Source: Melampsora larici-populina 98AG31 (taxonomy: Eukaryota > Basidiomycota > Pucciniomycetes > Pucciniales > Melampsoraceae). From it: DNA of 64,000 bases. How positions within the stretch are numbered: position 1 is the first letter of the stretch; each line of letters starts with the position of its first letter. Under the pieces are notes generated by a model. The model saw nothing but the letters and a program-made list of their open reading frames with translations. It had not been told where the DNA came from and did no database searches. Shown here piece by piece: positions 47,940 to 58,724 of the stretch. The stretch covers positions 203,251-267,250 of the forward strand of contig NW_006768853.1 in the NCBI RefSeq assembly GCF_000204055.1. Reading direction: 5' to 3'. The position numbers and the translations under genes are program-made.

Positions 47940-50900
47940 TCAAGCCGTCACCCGGCGACTATCCGGCGACATCTACCCATTCCGTGCACCGAACCGACGG
48001 ATATTTTCAAGATCCGGGCCCGACGGATAATAACCGTCCGGTTTTTTTTTTCAAAAAGCTAGATTCGATAACCGAGCCGGATATCCGGCGCTTTGGTCAA
48101 AAAGTCTCCGTCGGTGGGAATTGAACCCAAAACCGGGGCTACCCGGGTGATTCTTCGGCCGGCCCGGGTCCAAATTGGGCTTATATCCTTTTTCAAACTT
48201 CCTATTCCACGAATCCACTCATCAGACCTTATTAATATTTTTAGTTTTTTTTTGTATTTGAACTACAAGGTTGAGTCATTCCCAGAATCTCATTTCTCGA
48301 ATATACCACCGCTCAATCATCTCAACTATCAATAAACAAACTTCAACGTCTTGCATGCATCATATTGATTGATTGCAATCCACCCCATACCGCCTAAACA
48401 CCATTATTCTATTCAACTCTAATGGATATGTCTTCAGCCCCAGGGACCATTACAGACACAGCCTCACAAGCCGAGCAATCCGATCTCGGAGACACTTCGA
48501 CTACTACTTCTCGTCCAAATCCGAGCTGGGTTTGGAGATATTTCAAAAAGCTACCCGATAAAGATTTTAACAAGTGCTTATTTCAAATGGCGGACGGAAA
48601 CGAATGCGGGAAGGAGCTGGCCCGTGATAAGAAGGGTAGTACTTCATCAATGAAGAACCACCTCGAAATCAAACACGGCATTCGTGATGGTATGTTACCT
48701 GAACAAGGTAACATTGTTGGCGCTTTCAAGAAGGCCAAAACCGGACATGTTGTGAGTTCTAACTCGTGTTTACTGTCTTAAACGATCATCTATATATATT
48801 TAAAATATTTTTCACTTTTGTAAGACTAAGCTCAACGTCAACAGCCTCAAGACAAGTGTTTGTTATTTCATCGCCGATTGCGATCTCCCCTTTTCAATAG
48901 TCGAAAAGCCTTCATTTCAAAGACTTTTGTCACTCTGTAGTCCTCATGTCACCGGGATGCTCGGCAAACGGACTGCGACAGCTAATCATATGCGCAGAAT
49001 CTATTATCACTACAAGGAGTTCATCAAGAAGTCTTACTTTGGACCATGTAAAGCGATGGCAATCACTCAAGATGCCTGGACTTCGCCGAACAACGTCCCC
49101 TTCATGTCACTCACTGGTCACTTCATCAATGAAAACTGGGAACTGATGGATCTCAGTCTAGGTATTGCAGAAATTAAAGGTACGGACATTCTGTCGAAAT
49201 CCTGCTATATCAAAGTGACTCATTAAATGTTCAACTTCCAGGTGCACACGATGCAACAAACTTTGCCAACATTATTCTCAACTATCTGAAAAAATACGGT
49301 CTCTCAAACAAGTTGAGTGCGATGACCGCGGACAACATCAGTACAAATGCCGCTATCGGACGGGTCATCGGTACGACTGAAGGCATCGACTTTGATCATA
49401 CCACCCAGGTACATGGGTGTGTAGCTCATGTCATCAACCTCGCCGCTAAAGAAGGTTTAAAGGTGTTTGGGGAAGTCTTTGATGAACAAGAAGCTGCATC
49501 ACACTCGAACATACACGATCTTATCGACCCACCTGATGTGAATCAAGTTAATCTCAAGACTATATATAATCGATGTCATGGTTTAGTGACGTGTACCCGG
49601 TCAAGCCCTCAACGTGCTCAAGCGTTTGCTAACATTGTCAAGATGCGACATGACTTCGCCGTGGCCATGGCATCTGCAGCTGCGCCTAACCCTCCCACCA
49701 CCAACTCTACCGGTGCCGAACATCCTACCAAATCTGTGGGCAATGATGCTGAAAGGGAGGCAGTTGACTACATGTTACAAGATCCGAGTATTGACCACGT
49801 TCAGCCACCTCGATCAAAAAAAAGTTCTAACTTAGTCACTCGACTTGTTGTCGACGTTCCAACAAGATGGAACTCATCTTATCATATGTTTAGACGGCTT
49901 CTACGACTCAAAGAATCATGCGATGAGTTTTGCAAGGCTCGAGACTTCAAAAAATTCGTTCTCTTACCTATTGAATGGAATTATGTCAAACAGATGTGTG
50001 AATTTTTGGAACCGCTCAGTGAAGCCACTGAGATCCTTTGTAAATCAAAGTTCCCAACAATGCATCAAGTAGTCCCTATATATATAGTAGTTTTACAAGG
50101 ACTCAAATCAGTAAGTCATTTGTTTTAAACTTGCATTCATAACACCGTTGGCTAATTTTCTCGCCTTTACACATAGGTTGCTGGAAGATACGACTTCGAT
50201 CAATTAAAACCTGCATCCAAAAGTATGATTGCCAAACTCGAAGATTATTTCAAGAAAGTGCTCTCCAAACCCGCGCCGATCTGTGCCACCATATTGGATC
50301 CTCGTCTTAAGATGAACTATTTCCAAGTGAGTACCTTCCTACTCATTCTGCTTTCACTTTGTACTGATCAACATATCAATTGAAAAAGGAACGAGCAATG
50401 CTCTTTTCCGAGTATGACATCTACGTTTCAGACTTTAGGTCACTGTTTGAAGACCAGGCCAGGAAATTCGAATCTGATGCACCAAATCCCACATCGAGTT
50501 TTACCAAACGATCAACTCCTGCAACTTCTACCTCACAATATTTTGAAGATGCAATCTTCGGCACTCAAGATGATTCACAACATCAATCAATTGAAAATGA
50601 GGTTGCTCAATACCTCGGCGACAAGCTTGAAAGCCGTGACACTCATGTGTTAACCTTTTGGAAAGAACGCACAGCCATATATCCTGCTTTGGCCAAAATG
50701 GCAATCGAGTTTCTGGCTATCCCAGCTACTAGCTGTCCTTCAGAGGGCCAATTCAATAAAACTAAACGGATCTTGGGCCCTCAGCGTAGTAGCCTCTTGA
50801 GTCTGCATGTTGAGACTCTTTTATGCGTAAAAGATTGGCACCGACTTTTTGGCCCTTTGAAAATTCCTACCCTTATTGAGCTTGATGGTGACGAAAATAG

Positions 50901-51186
50901 TACTTGATTAAAGTTGTCACGCTTTTTTTTTCTTTATCTTTTCAAATATGATGTTTTGAAATAAATACACGAAATACACGAAATACACGCCTAATACACG
51001 CCTCCATTTTTGCCAGATATCCGCCGGATATCCGGCAAAAATCAGATTTTCTTGCCCCTCAATCCGACTACCGGACCGACCGGATTATCCGGCAACCGGA
51101 TAGTCCCAAGGTCCCATCCGTCACCCGGCTCCGACGGTTGCTCCGACGGATATCCGTCGGATTGTCGGTTCCGGGTGACGGCTTGA
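47940..51186 (+). mobile_element. hAT DNA transposon, same family (element 2)
   Basis: Terminal inverted repeats TCAAGCCGTCACCCGG at 47940-47955 and its reverse complement at 51171-51186. They are flanked by the 8-base duplication AGTGTTGG (47932-47939 and 51187-51194). Like element 1, both ends start TCAA and the subterminal regions are GC-rich with repeated CCGACGGATATCCG words (about 47950-48180 and 51015-51180). The encoded transposase has the same exon plan as in element 1, but exon 3 lacks one base. Confidence 0.9.
48422..50907 (+). pseudogene. hAT family transposase with one-base frameshift
   Basis: Exons 48422-48751, 48825-49179, 49243-50110, 50177-50326 and 50389-50907. Exons 2, 4 and 5 have exactly the same lengths as in element 1 (355, 150 and 519 bases). 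The N-terminal BED-like finger (WVWRYFKKLPDKDFNKC, then KNHLEIKH), the core (ITQDAWTSPNNVPFMSLTGH, MTADNISTN, CVAHVINLAAKEGL) and the hAT dimerisation domain (IPATSCPSEGQFNKTKRI) are all present. In exon 3, between 49251 and 49264, the frame entering from exon 2 and the frame used downstream differ by one base; compared with element 1, one base is missing where DADNFAD would align. All else is open, so this is either a very recent inactivating deletion or a sequencing error in an intact gene. Confidence 0.82.
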
Positions 51187-51194
51187 AGTGTTGG

Positions 51195-52287
51195 TCGTTC
51201 AACGGCACGCCTCAGCAAAGTCCCACGCTGCGTCTCGCACGCTTCGAGCGCAGCGAGGGACTTACTGTCGTTCCCAAAAAGGTTGCCACCTGTTGCCACA
51301 TCGCCAAAAACATTTTGTTGAGGTGGTCCGTGCGCGCTGTCAGAATCTGACAAGAGAAGACAGCAGAGAACCTCTCTCTCTCTTTCAAAGTCCTTAGCTT
51401 TGAAAGAGAGGGAGGGAACCCTCTTTTTGGCAAACTTGTCCCTCTGTTGGAGTATTTTGTCCTCCAGTAACGTATCAAAACCATCAAGGAGAAGATAACT
51501 CAATTCGCCAAAAGATTCTTAATAGACATGGACAAATCCGGTTTTATTAAACACAGTACAGAGTGTGAAGGCTGACCGAGCAGGAGGTTACTAGTAGAGT
51601 GTTAGAAAAAGTTTTACGCTTTGGGATTAATTAGGGGTACTCAGTGTAATTGTTGTTGTTTGGTGTTGTTTCTCAAAAATTTGTGACCTGCTTGTTTTTC
51701 TTATTAACCCCTCACCTTTCCCTTTTGAATCTTCTTCCCCCATTGAGGAAATTGATTCTAAAGGTGAGAGTTAAACACAGACTTCTTTCACTTATTTTTC
51801 TGTTATTGTGAACTCATCTGAACCATATTATTATGTTATACCCTTTTATGTATTTCTCCTTTATCTATTTCACTTATTAGTTCTCTTAACACTTTAAATC
51901 CTCCTCCGTTCCTTCTCTCAGGTTTGTCTCAAGTTTAGTACTCGCTGTCTTGTTTTGTTAGCCAGTGTCTAGTCAACACAGAGCTAAGAGTTGTCTTCAA
52001 CCTTCATAAAGGTTAGTATTGTTTTGTGTGTGTTACATCCATCGAGGAAATTGATTCTAAAGTTCCCTTGACACTTTAAATCCTCCTCCGTTCCTTCTCT
52101 CAGGTTCGTCTCGAGTTTAGTACTCGCTGTCTTGTTTTGTTAGCCAGTGTCTAGTCAACACAGAGCTAAGAGTTGTCTTCAACCTTCATAAAGGTTTCTG
52201 TCATAGGTTCACAGTGTCGAGCGTGAAACCTTCATTTTCTTACACCTTCTCTGTCCTGCGAGACGCTCCCCCCAGAGAGGGACTTAC
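51195..52287. other. Repeat-rich interval between hAT element 2 and MITE copy B
   Basis: No gene is supported. A hairpin at 51218-51263 pairs AAGTCCCACGCTGCG with CGCAGCGAGGGACTT, resembling the mini-hairpins at the MITE ends. A CT-rich inverted pair lies near 51370-51420. The region also contains the duplicated segment listed separately. Confidence 0.45.
51891..52196. repeat. Direct duplication of a 124-bp segment
   Basis: ACTTTAAATCCTCCTCCGTT and what follows, to CCTTCATAAAGGTT, occurs at 51891-52014 and 52073-52196 (offset 182), with about two differences. The word GAGGAAATTGATTCTAAAG also occurs twice (near 51745 and 52044), so an older, partly rearranged duplication is likely. Confidence 0.8.
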
Positions 52288-52866
52288 TAAACTTAACAAA
52301 GTCCCACACTTGTGCATCCTCGCAAGGCGTCAAGCAAGGGACTTACGCCAAATGTGTACGCTCCAAAACCTCAGAGATTTGGCTTTTGCAGGGAGCTCAC
52401 TTCGAGTGCTTATAACTTTTTCCACACCGAGGATTCACATATGGTCCAAAAGAAGAACTTGTGCGCCTGACTCTGGCGCATAAGGTACATATTTTTTTCC
52501 CCGAGGAATGTGCTCCCCTCTGCGAAAAAATGTGCTTCAAAGATTGGGTCTTAGCAGCAAATTTGGACTCGAGAGAGAGGTTCCATGTGTAATCCTCTGT
52601 TAAGAGCCAATATTTGATGCACATTTTATGCAAGAGGGAAGCACTTTCCTCGGGAAAAAAATATGTACATTATGCGGAAGAGGCAGGCGCTCAACTTTTT
52701 CCTTTGGACTATACCCGAATCCCTGGTGTGGAAAAAGTTATAAGGCCTCAGAAGCCAGCTCCCTGCCAAAGCCAAATCTCCGAGGTATAGGAGCGTACAC
52801 ATTTGGCGTAAGTCCCTCGCTTGACGCCCCGCAAGGATGCGCGAGCGTGGGACTTTGTTAAGTTTA
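52288..52866. mobile_element. Foldback MITE, Mutator-like, with terminal mini-hairpins (copy B)
   Basis: A 579-bp inverted repeat with both ends reading TAAACTTAACAAAGTCCCAC inward, flanked by a perfect 9-base duplication GGGACTTAC (52279-52287 and 52867-52875). Left arm about 52288-52505, right arm about 52636-52866. There is no coding capacity. Near each end AAGTCCC pairs with a GGGACTT about 40 bases inward, with inner CTTG/CAAG pairing, so each terminus can form its own hairpin inside the larger foldback. The target duplication itself contains GGGACTTA, the same word as the inner hairpin, so it may have landed in a related sequence. The same family as copy A at 39948-40965. Confidence 0.82.
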
Positions 52867-52875
52867 GGGACTTAC

Positions 52876-53948
52876 GGCTAATGTCGAATTTCAAGCGTGA
52901 GATCTGTCGGGGCATTTTCACCTGAGCACCTAGGTACTTACCCTATGGTATAGGGTCATACAGCTGTTGCTATAGCCCAATGTGATTCGGGGTTCACCAG
53001 CCAAGATGATCTAGCATCTTGAGTAGCCTCTTGGAGTAACCTCCAAATGGCTAAGTACAAGATTCTCTTAAGGGAGACCCCCCAGCCGCTTAGAAATTTC
53101 TGAGCTGATTCACCAGCCCACTGTGAACATACCTGCCCTACCTCAACCTACCTGTCTTACCTTACTACACGCACCCACCTATCATCAAGGTACTCAAGAT
53201 TTCCGACTCACCCCCACTTTGAGGTCACACCCAAAAGTCCACCCCCCCAGTATATCCACACCAAAGTCAACCCACCTTCAACCTAGCCTCAAACACAACA
53301 CAACTCTCCACACCGCAAAGACTGTTATTGCCCTTTTTACATAATCACAACATACAACTCATATCGTTCTTTTTCGACTCTTGTTCATCTATCAGCCCAA
53401 ACAAAAGACTTCATTTACAATTTGTCAGTCACGATATGATTGAAAATTCACCCAAATATCAGCCAACATGGAGCAAGGACTTATGGCTATTGTTCCACAA
53501 AGTTTCTCACATCCTCGACATACTATTCATAACAATTCATATTGATTTGTTGAGTAAAGCACATCTCAATTTCCAATTTGAGCAAGTCACATATTGCCTT
53601 CACCGACTTGATGAGTTAACCAAAACTTGATTTTCAAATTGATGTAGCCTTATCAATTTGAAAATCTCTTCTAAACCTCACTCACGCATCCTCGTACCCA
53701 ACAACTCACTCTGACTGTTATGTATCAAGACTCCAGCAAAGACTCCAGCGCAACTACGATTACATTGAGACAGTTGGTGCGCGTCATCTGGTTGTGTAAG
53801 TTTAGCTGAGTAGCACTTTGACCTTGCTATGCAGATCGATATGGTAGGGTGCTATGTGTTGGTAGATTTTGCTCACGGGTGGGTAGATTTCGCTCACGGG
53901 TGGGTAGATTACGGGTGGGTAGGATTTGGGAAGTTTTGGGAAGGGTAA
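52876..53948. other. Intergenic, no supported gene
   Basis: No recognisable coding frame. The sequence from about 53130 becomes rich in CACC/CCTACC words, a foretaste of the minisatellite downstream. GGTGGGTAGATT-type words repeat at 53875-53935. Confidence 0.4.
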
Positions 53949-54358
53949 GTCTTTGAGGTAGATTCTGACCTAGGTAGGTATTTAGGTCGGTCATCAGAAC
54001 ACTTACCCTATGTTCTGGTATCTTTCCAGGAGGGTAAGTTTTTCACTATGGGTTGTTAATCCCACCCACCTACCAAACCTCACCACCCCTCACCACCCAT
54101 TACATTGATTCACCAACCTACCAAGCCTAACTTCTTCGATTCACCCACCTACCAAACCTCACCACCCATTCCTTCGATGCACCCACCTACCAAGCCTAAC
54201 TCCTTCAAATCACCCACCTACCAAACCTCAGTCTTTCAGGTAGATTTTGACCTAGGTAGGTATTTAGGTCGGTCATCAGAACACTTACCCTATGTTCTGG
54301 TACCTTTCCAGCAGGGTAAGTTTTTCACTATGGGTTGTTAATCCCACCCACCTACCAA
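53949..54358. repeat. 128-bp direct repeat within a CCTACC-type minisatellite
   Basis: Copies at 53949-54076 and 54231-54358 (offset 282) share the block with GACCTAGGTAGGTATTTAGG and ACTATGGGTTGTTAATCCCA. Between them lie alternating units CACCCACCTACCAAACCTCA and CACCCACCTACCAAGCCTAA, about 30 bases each. The array resumes after the LTR element at 60569, so the retrotransposon inserted into it. Confidence 0.8.
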
Positions 54359-54359
54359 A

Positions 54360-54767
54360 TGTAAAGGACACGTGGTCCTCACTTGAAATACTAATCTCGA
54401 GGAGGGAAAGAGGTGCTGACGCCACGTAGTGGACTTGAAAGTTTCTAGAACCAAACTATATTTATGTTTATTACTAGAAACCTGACTCCAAAGGATGATG
54501 AATATGAGATCAGTCTCAATTCCCTGAGGATGTATACAAGAATGAAATGATGAAAATGATAATAAGAAATGTAATTTGTAAAGGACTAACCTGACTCCAA
54601 AGGATGATGAATATGAGATCAGTCTCAATTCCCTGAGGAGCCAGTACAATAATGAGCTCAAAGTGAAAAAGGTAAGAGAGCACGTTAAGTCTTAGCTAAG
54701 TGGTTAACTACGTATTAGAATATGTTTATAACCGTATTGTGCTTGTAGTGATGTAAGCATCATTACA
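54360..54767 (-). repeat. 3' LTR of the Ty3/gypsy element, with extra 109 bp
   Basis: 408 bases against 299 in the other LTR. The difference is an extra 109 bases in which the 50-base block starting CCTGACTCCAAAGGATGATG occurs twice (54481-54530 and 54590-54639). The extra part contains TTGTAAAGGAC, resembling the LTR start. The remaining sequence differs from the 5' LTR only at 54466 (G for T) and 54733 (C for A). Confidence 0.92.
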
Positions 54768-54780
54768 TTCTCCCCCCCTA
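54768..54780 (-). promoter_or_regulatory. Polypurine tract of the LTR element
   Basis: Read on the minus strand, TAGGGGGGGAGAA lies directly before the 3' LTR. This is the expected position and composition of the primer for plus-strand DNA synthesis. Confidence 0.8.
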
Positions 54781-55127
54781 TAAAAAGGACTTGAGTAATA
54801 GGAGGAAGAAAGGAAGAGTAAAAAAAATTGAGAAAACAGTAAAAAAATAGTGAAGAAACTTGAGGTACAATCCCAACACTCTAAAATTGAAACCAGATGT
54901 AATTGTTTGAAATGAAGAAAAAAGAAAGAAAGAGAAAAAAAAACGAGAAGACGAGAAAAGAAAAAAAAGGAACAGAATAGAGAGAAATCGTGTATGGTTG
55001 TCGTCGTCCGCCGCAATCTCCAGGTGCTGCAATCAAAGCAAAGGTCCCAAGAGGTGCTCACAGCGTGGCCAAGGTGATGTCTTTGAAACATGTAGCTAGA
55101 CCGGCGGTGCATACAAAGAAAGGGGAC
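54781..55127 (-). other. Non-coding 3' part of the LTR element
   Basis: About 350 bases between the end of pol and the polypurine tract. On the plus strand this is A-rich with AGAAAG runs (54780-54975). No further gene was recognised. Confidence 0.5.
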
Positions 55128-57344
55128 TTACTTCCAGGCCGCTGGCCCTAACGTCCAGTCCTCCAGTTCGACAAAAGGCTTCAACTTCGAGATGTTCATG
55201 ACATTGTGTCTCTTGTTGCTCGTAGGTAAATCAATCCTGACGCTTTGTCCGTGGTTAAATGTCTCTAAAACCTTGTACGGACCCTCATAACGTTCCTTGA
55301 GTTTGTCCACTCCTCCGGAGTGTCGACCACGCCAGTCTCCTGAATCTAATAACACCCAGTCATCCACCTTCACCGTGATGTCTGAGTGTCTCTTATTATG
55401 ATGAAGTGCTTGTTGAACTCTACTTGCCCACAGATTATCTCTAACTTGTGCCCACGAAGCTTCGCGTTGTCGCAACCAAGTCTCGAGTGAAACTGGGGAG
55501 TCTTCTATTGCTCCAGAGGTTGGGAAGAGTCTTGCTGGTCGTCCAAAGATCATTTCGAAGGGAGAGAGACCCGTAGAGACATTGACCGCGCTGTTGATCG
55601 CGAATTCAACTGCTGGTAAAGACTCTAGCCACTTGGTTTGGCGTTTTGCGGTGAAGGTGCGTAAAATTTGGCCGACAGTCTTGTTGGTACGTTCACTCCT
55701 GCCGTCCGCTTGAGGATGGTACGCTGACAATCGATGAAATGAGACATTTAGGCGTTCCATGAGGGTTTTCCAGAATTTCGAGGCCCAGGCTTTATCTCTG
55801 TCGCTGATAATCGACAATGGCGCTCCAAATGTACCCATCCAGGCTCCAAAAAATCTGGACGCTGTCTTCTCTGCTGTATCTGCTTGATTCGTTGGGATAA
55901 GCTTTGTGAAACCGGAAAGTCGGCAAGTACACGTTAAGAGCATGTCGTACAAATTTATCTTGGGTAGTGGACCGATGAAATCAATTGAGACGTCAGATAG
56001 TGGTTTGATGGGAACCTCTGGCGTCCTCATTCGGCCATTTGGTAGCGATGTTCTTGCCTTCGTCTTTTGACAGGTCTCGCACGCCTTCAGTCTATTCTCA
56101 ACGTCTCTTGTCATTCGAGGCCAGAAGAAATCCGTTCTTAACGCAGCGAGTGTCTTGAGGGGACCCAGATGACCCACACGCTTGTGTGTCTCATCTATGA
56201 GTTCAGCTCGTATGGAAGCAGTCTCGGGAATTAGTAATTGGCCATCAATGAAAAGAAACCCGTCCTCCTCGTAGCAGTCATCTCGTAAAGGCATCCCCTT
56301 GCGAACCGCGTGGCAGAACTTATCTGCCTCGTAACCGCTTATGATGGAGGTCCGGAAGTTGTTAGACATGGAAGGGTGGGATACAGCCAATGCCGCAATT
56401 GTCTCGACCCCGGTTTGTAAATCATCGGCGTCCTTTCGTGATAAAGCATCGGCTACTGAATTGTCTTCTCCCTTGATGTACTGGAATTTTAGGTCGAAAT
56501 CGGCTAGGTTCTCTAACCATCTAGCTTGTCTTCTGCTTAAGGTGCGTTGTTTGAGAAGGTACGTGAGTGAGTGGTGGTCGCTCATGACGTTCCCCTTCAT
56601 CCCCAAGAGTAGCATCCGCCACTTCTGAAGTGCGTGGATAACTGCCAACAGTTCTTGTTCGTGAACTGGGTAGTTTTGTTCCGCCGTTGTCATTTGTTGT
56701 GATTCATACGCGATGGGATTTGCACCTTTCCAATCAGCACCTTGAAACAATGCCGCTCCTAATCCGGTCCCACTAGCATCAGTGAATAGCCACAGGGGGT
56801 CCGCCGAGTTGCAGTCGACATTCTTCAAACAGGGTAAGGTCGTCATAATTCGCTTTATGTTCTGAAAAGCTGTTTCCTCCATGTCTCCCCATTGGAACAA
56901 CCTTTTGTCAAGTTTACTGCTGGTCAGAGGAGTGAGTTTACCAACGTACTTTTCCAGCCCATTCACAAATTTTTTCATCCATTGAACCGTGCCTAAGAAC
57001 TTCCTAACTCCTTTTGAATTCTTTGGAGACGGCCAGTTGCAAATCTTTTCAATCTTTTCCTCATCCGGTCTCACCCCTTCCGCCAATATCCTATGTCCTA
57101 CGAACTTAACTTCACGTCTGAAGAGTTTTGTTTTCTTGCTGCTACAGTAGAGATTGGCGGCGCGGAGACAATCTAGGACTTGTCGGACGTGATGTTCATG
57201 TTCTTTGGTTGATGAAGAAAAAATGACTATGTCGTCCAGATAAACCACACACACTGTGTTGATGAGTTCTCCTAAGGCCTCTTCCAGACGACTCTGATGC
57301 GTAGCTGGCGCGTTCGTCAAGCCCATGGGCATGACACACCACTC
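55128..57344 (-). pseudogene. Reverse transcriptase C-part, RNase H and integrase segment
   Basis: This open part starts just after the stop in reverse transcriptase and shows LTNAPATHQSRLEEAL and the catalytic VVYLDDIVIF. RNase H follows with LFTDASGTGLGAALF, HEQELLAVIHALQKW and MSDHHSLTYLL. The integrase has the zinc-binding HKRVGHLGPLKTL / CETCQ region, the catalytic core with SIDFIGPLP, SDRDKAWASKFW and YHPQADGRSERTNKTV, and a GPY-type end (YEGPYKVLETF). No chromodomain was recognised. All catalytic residues seem present, so this half is intact apart from lacking a connection to the upstream part. Confidence 0.92.
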
Positions 57345-58496
57345 TTAAAGTCCCCAAGGCGTCTTCACGGCGGTTAAAGGTATGTCAGCTTCTCTCATTC
57401 GTGTCTGAAAAAAAGCATTGGTCGGATCTAGGATTGAAAAAACTTTGCCTGTAGCTACTAGCCTGACCAACTCATCCACCTTTGGAAGAGGTGAACGGTC
57501 CCTCACGGTCACGCTGTTCAAGGTGCGGTAGTCGCATACCCACCTTGGCAGTTCGGAAGGGTCCTTTTTTGGAATAATAAGACTTGGCGACGCGTATTGG
57601 CTTGATGATTTGCGAAGACGTCCAGCCTCTACGTGTTGACCAAGAAGTTTTCTCCACGCTCCCATGTATTTGGCCGGGTACGGGTACTGACGTTCATTGA
57701 TCACAGCTTTGGGGTCTGTCAGTATAATTTTATGACGAACAGTAGAAGACGGGTCTTGCATCCTTTCAGGAAACGTGCCATCTAGGAAATCACCATTGCA
57801 TTCAGCTTCCTCAGATATGGCTGGTATGTCTGTTGGGAATACATCTTGATATTGTTTTAAAATTAAGTCTTCTAACTGATTCCATGTTGTGTCTTCAGGT
57901 CTTCTAAATGGCTCATTCTTCACACGCAAGGATTGCTCCCACTCTCTCCAATGGTCATTCTCTTCACTCACAGTAGCTGATGCTAGTCTGTCATTGTAAC
58001 TCTCCTCAACTTCTTTTTTCAATTTCAACTCCCGGCGGTAATCCAATAGGATGGTTTTCGATATCTCACTAATTACAGCTTGTTTTGAACAGGACACAGA
58101 AAGTTGGTGACGCGAGAGAAATGGGGATCCTAAGATAACATCGTACGAGGTACCCAAATTGCCAATCTTGAGATAGACCTTGTCGAAACTTGAGTCAGTC
58201 GAAGGATGATGTAAGGAGGTCGTGGTGAATTGCGTGAGCATTGGTGGATCACCCGTTCCTTCTAACGCCAGTCCTACTATCGTTGGTTTGACCAGTTGTC
58301 GGCGTTTCAACCCTAGGATGTCCACCATGTTTTCTGAAATTAAATTCGTTTCAGAACCTGCATCCGCCAATGCACGGAGCAATTTACCGTTGCACATCAG
58401 CTCCAGGATTACTGCAGGCTTCGATTCTGGTTGGTCCACATACCCTTCGTCATTGGGTCCAACCGTCTCCTCCTTACTCTCAGAGATCTCTTTAAG
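57345..58496 (-). pseudogene. Protease and reverse transcriptase N-part segment
   Basis: Near the start LRALADAGSETNLISENM fits a retropepsin active-site region, although the usual D-S/T-G reads D-A-G here. YDVILGSPFLSRH is the typical second protease motif. Reverse transcriptase begins at about 57690 with YPYPAKYMGAWRKLL, then SLIIPKKDPSELPRWVCDYR and VFSILDPTNAFFQTRM. The segment ends at the TAA in the TPWGL block. The D-A-G change could mean a damaged protease or a lineage variant. Confidence 0.85.
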
Positions 58497-58724
58497 TTAT
58501 CGATCAATATCTTCATACGCTGCAATTGTCGCAGAGTCGTATTCAGGTGAGGATAACGCTGCCACACTCGTTCTAGCCGGTCGACCCGCTGGTGGTTGAG
58601 TAGGTCTGCCTGCTACGCTCGCTGAATGAGCTCGGGGTGGGGTGTAATTTGCCGGTTTGGGTGGCGGGACGAAGCCCGGAGGGAATACGATCTTCTCTTT
58701 CGAAAAGGTCCCAGGGCATTGCTT

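Noticed and set aside
48105..48190. TGGGTTCAATTCCCA on the minus strand looks like a tRNA T-arm (B box), followed by a T run.
   Set aside because: No matching A box or acceptor and anticodon stems upstream at the right spacing; it lies in the GC-rich subterminal repeats of hAT element 2, so chance is likely.
47931..51195. A 10-base direct repeat (AAGTGTTGGT) seemed to flank hAT element 2.
   Set aside because: By analogy with element 1, whose ends start TCAA, the boundaries fall one base outward and give a normal 8-base duplication AGTGTTGG; the extra bases match by chance or belong to the ends.
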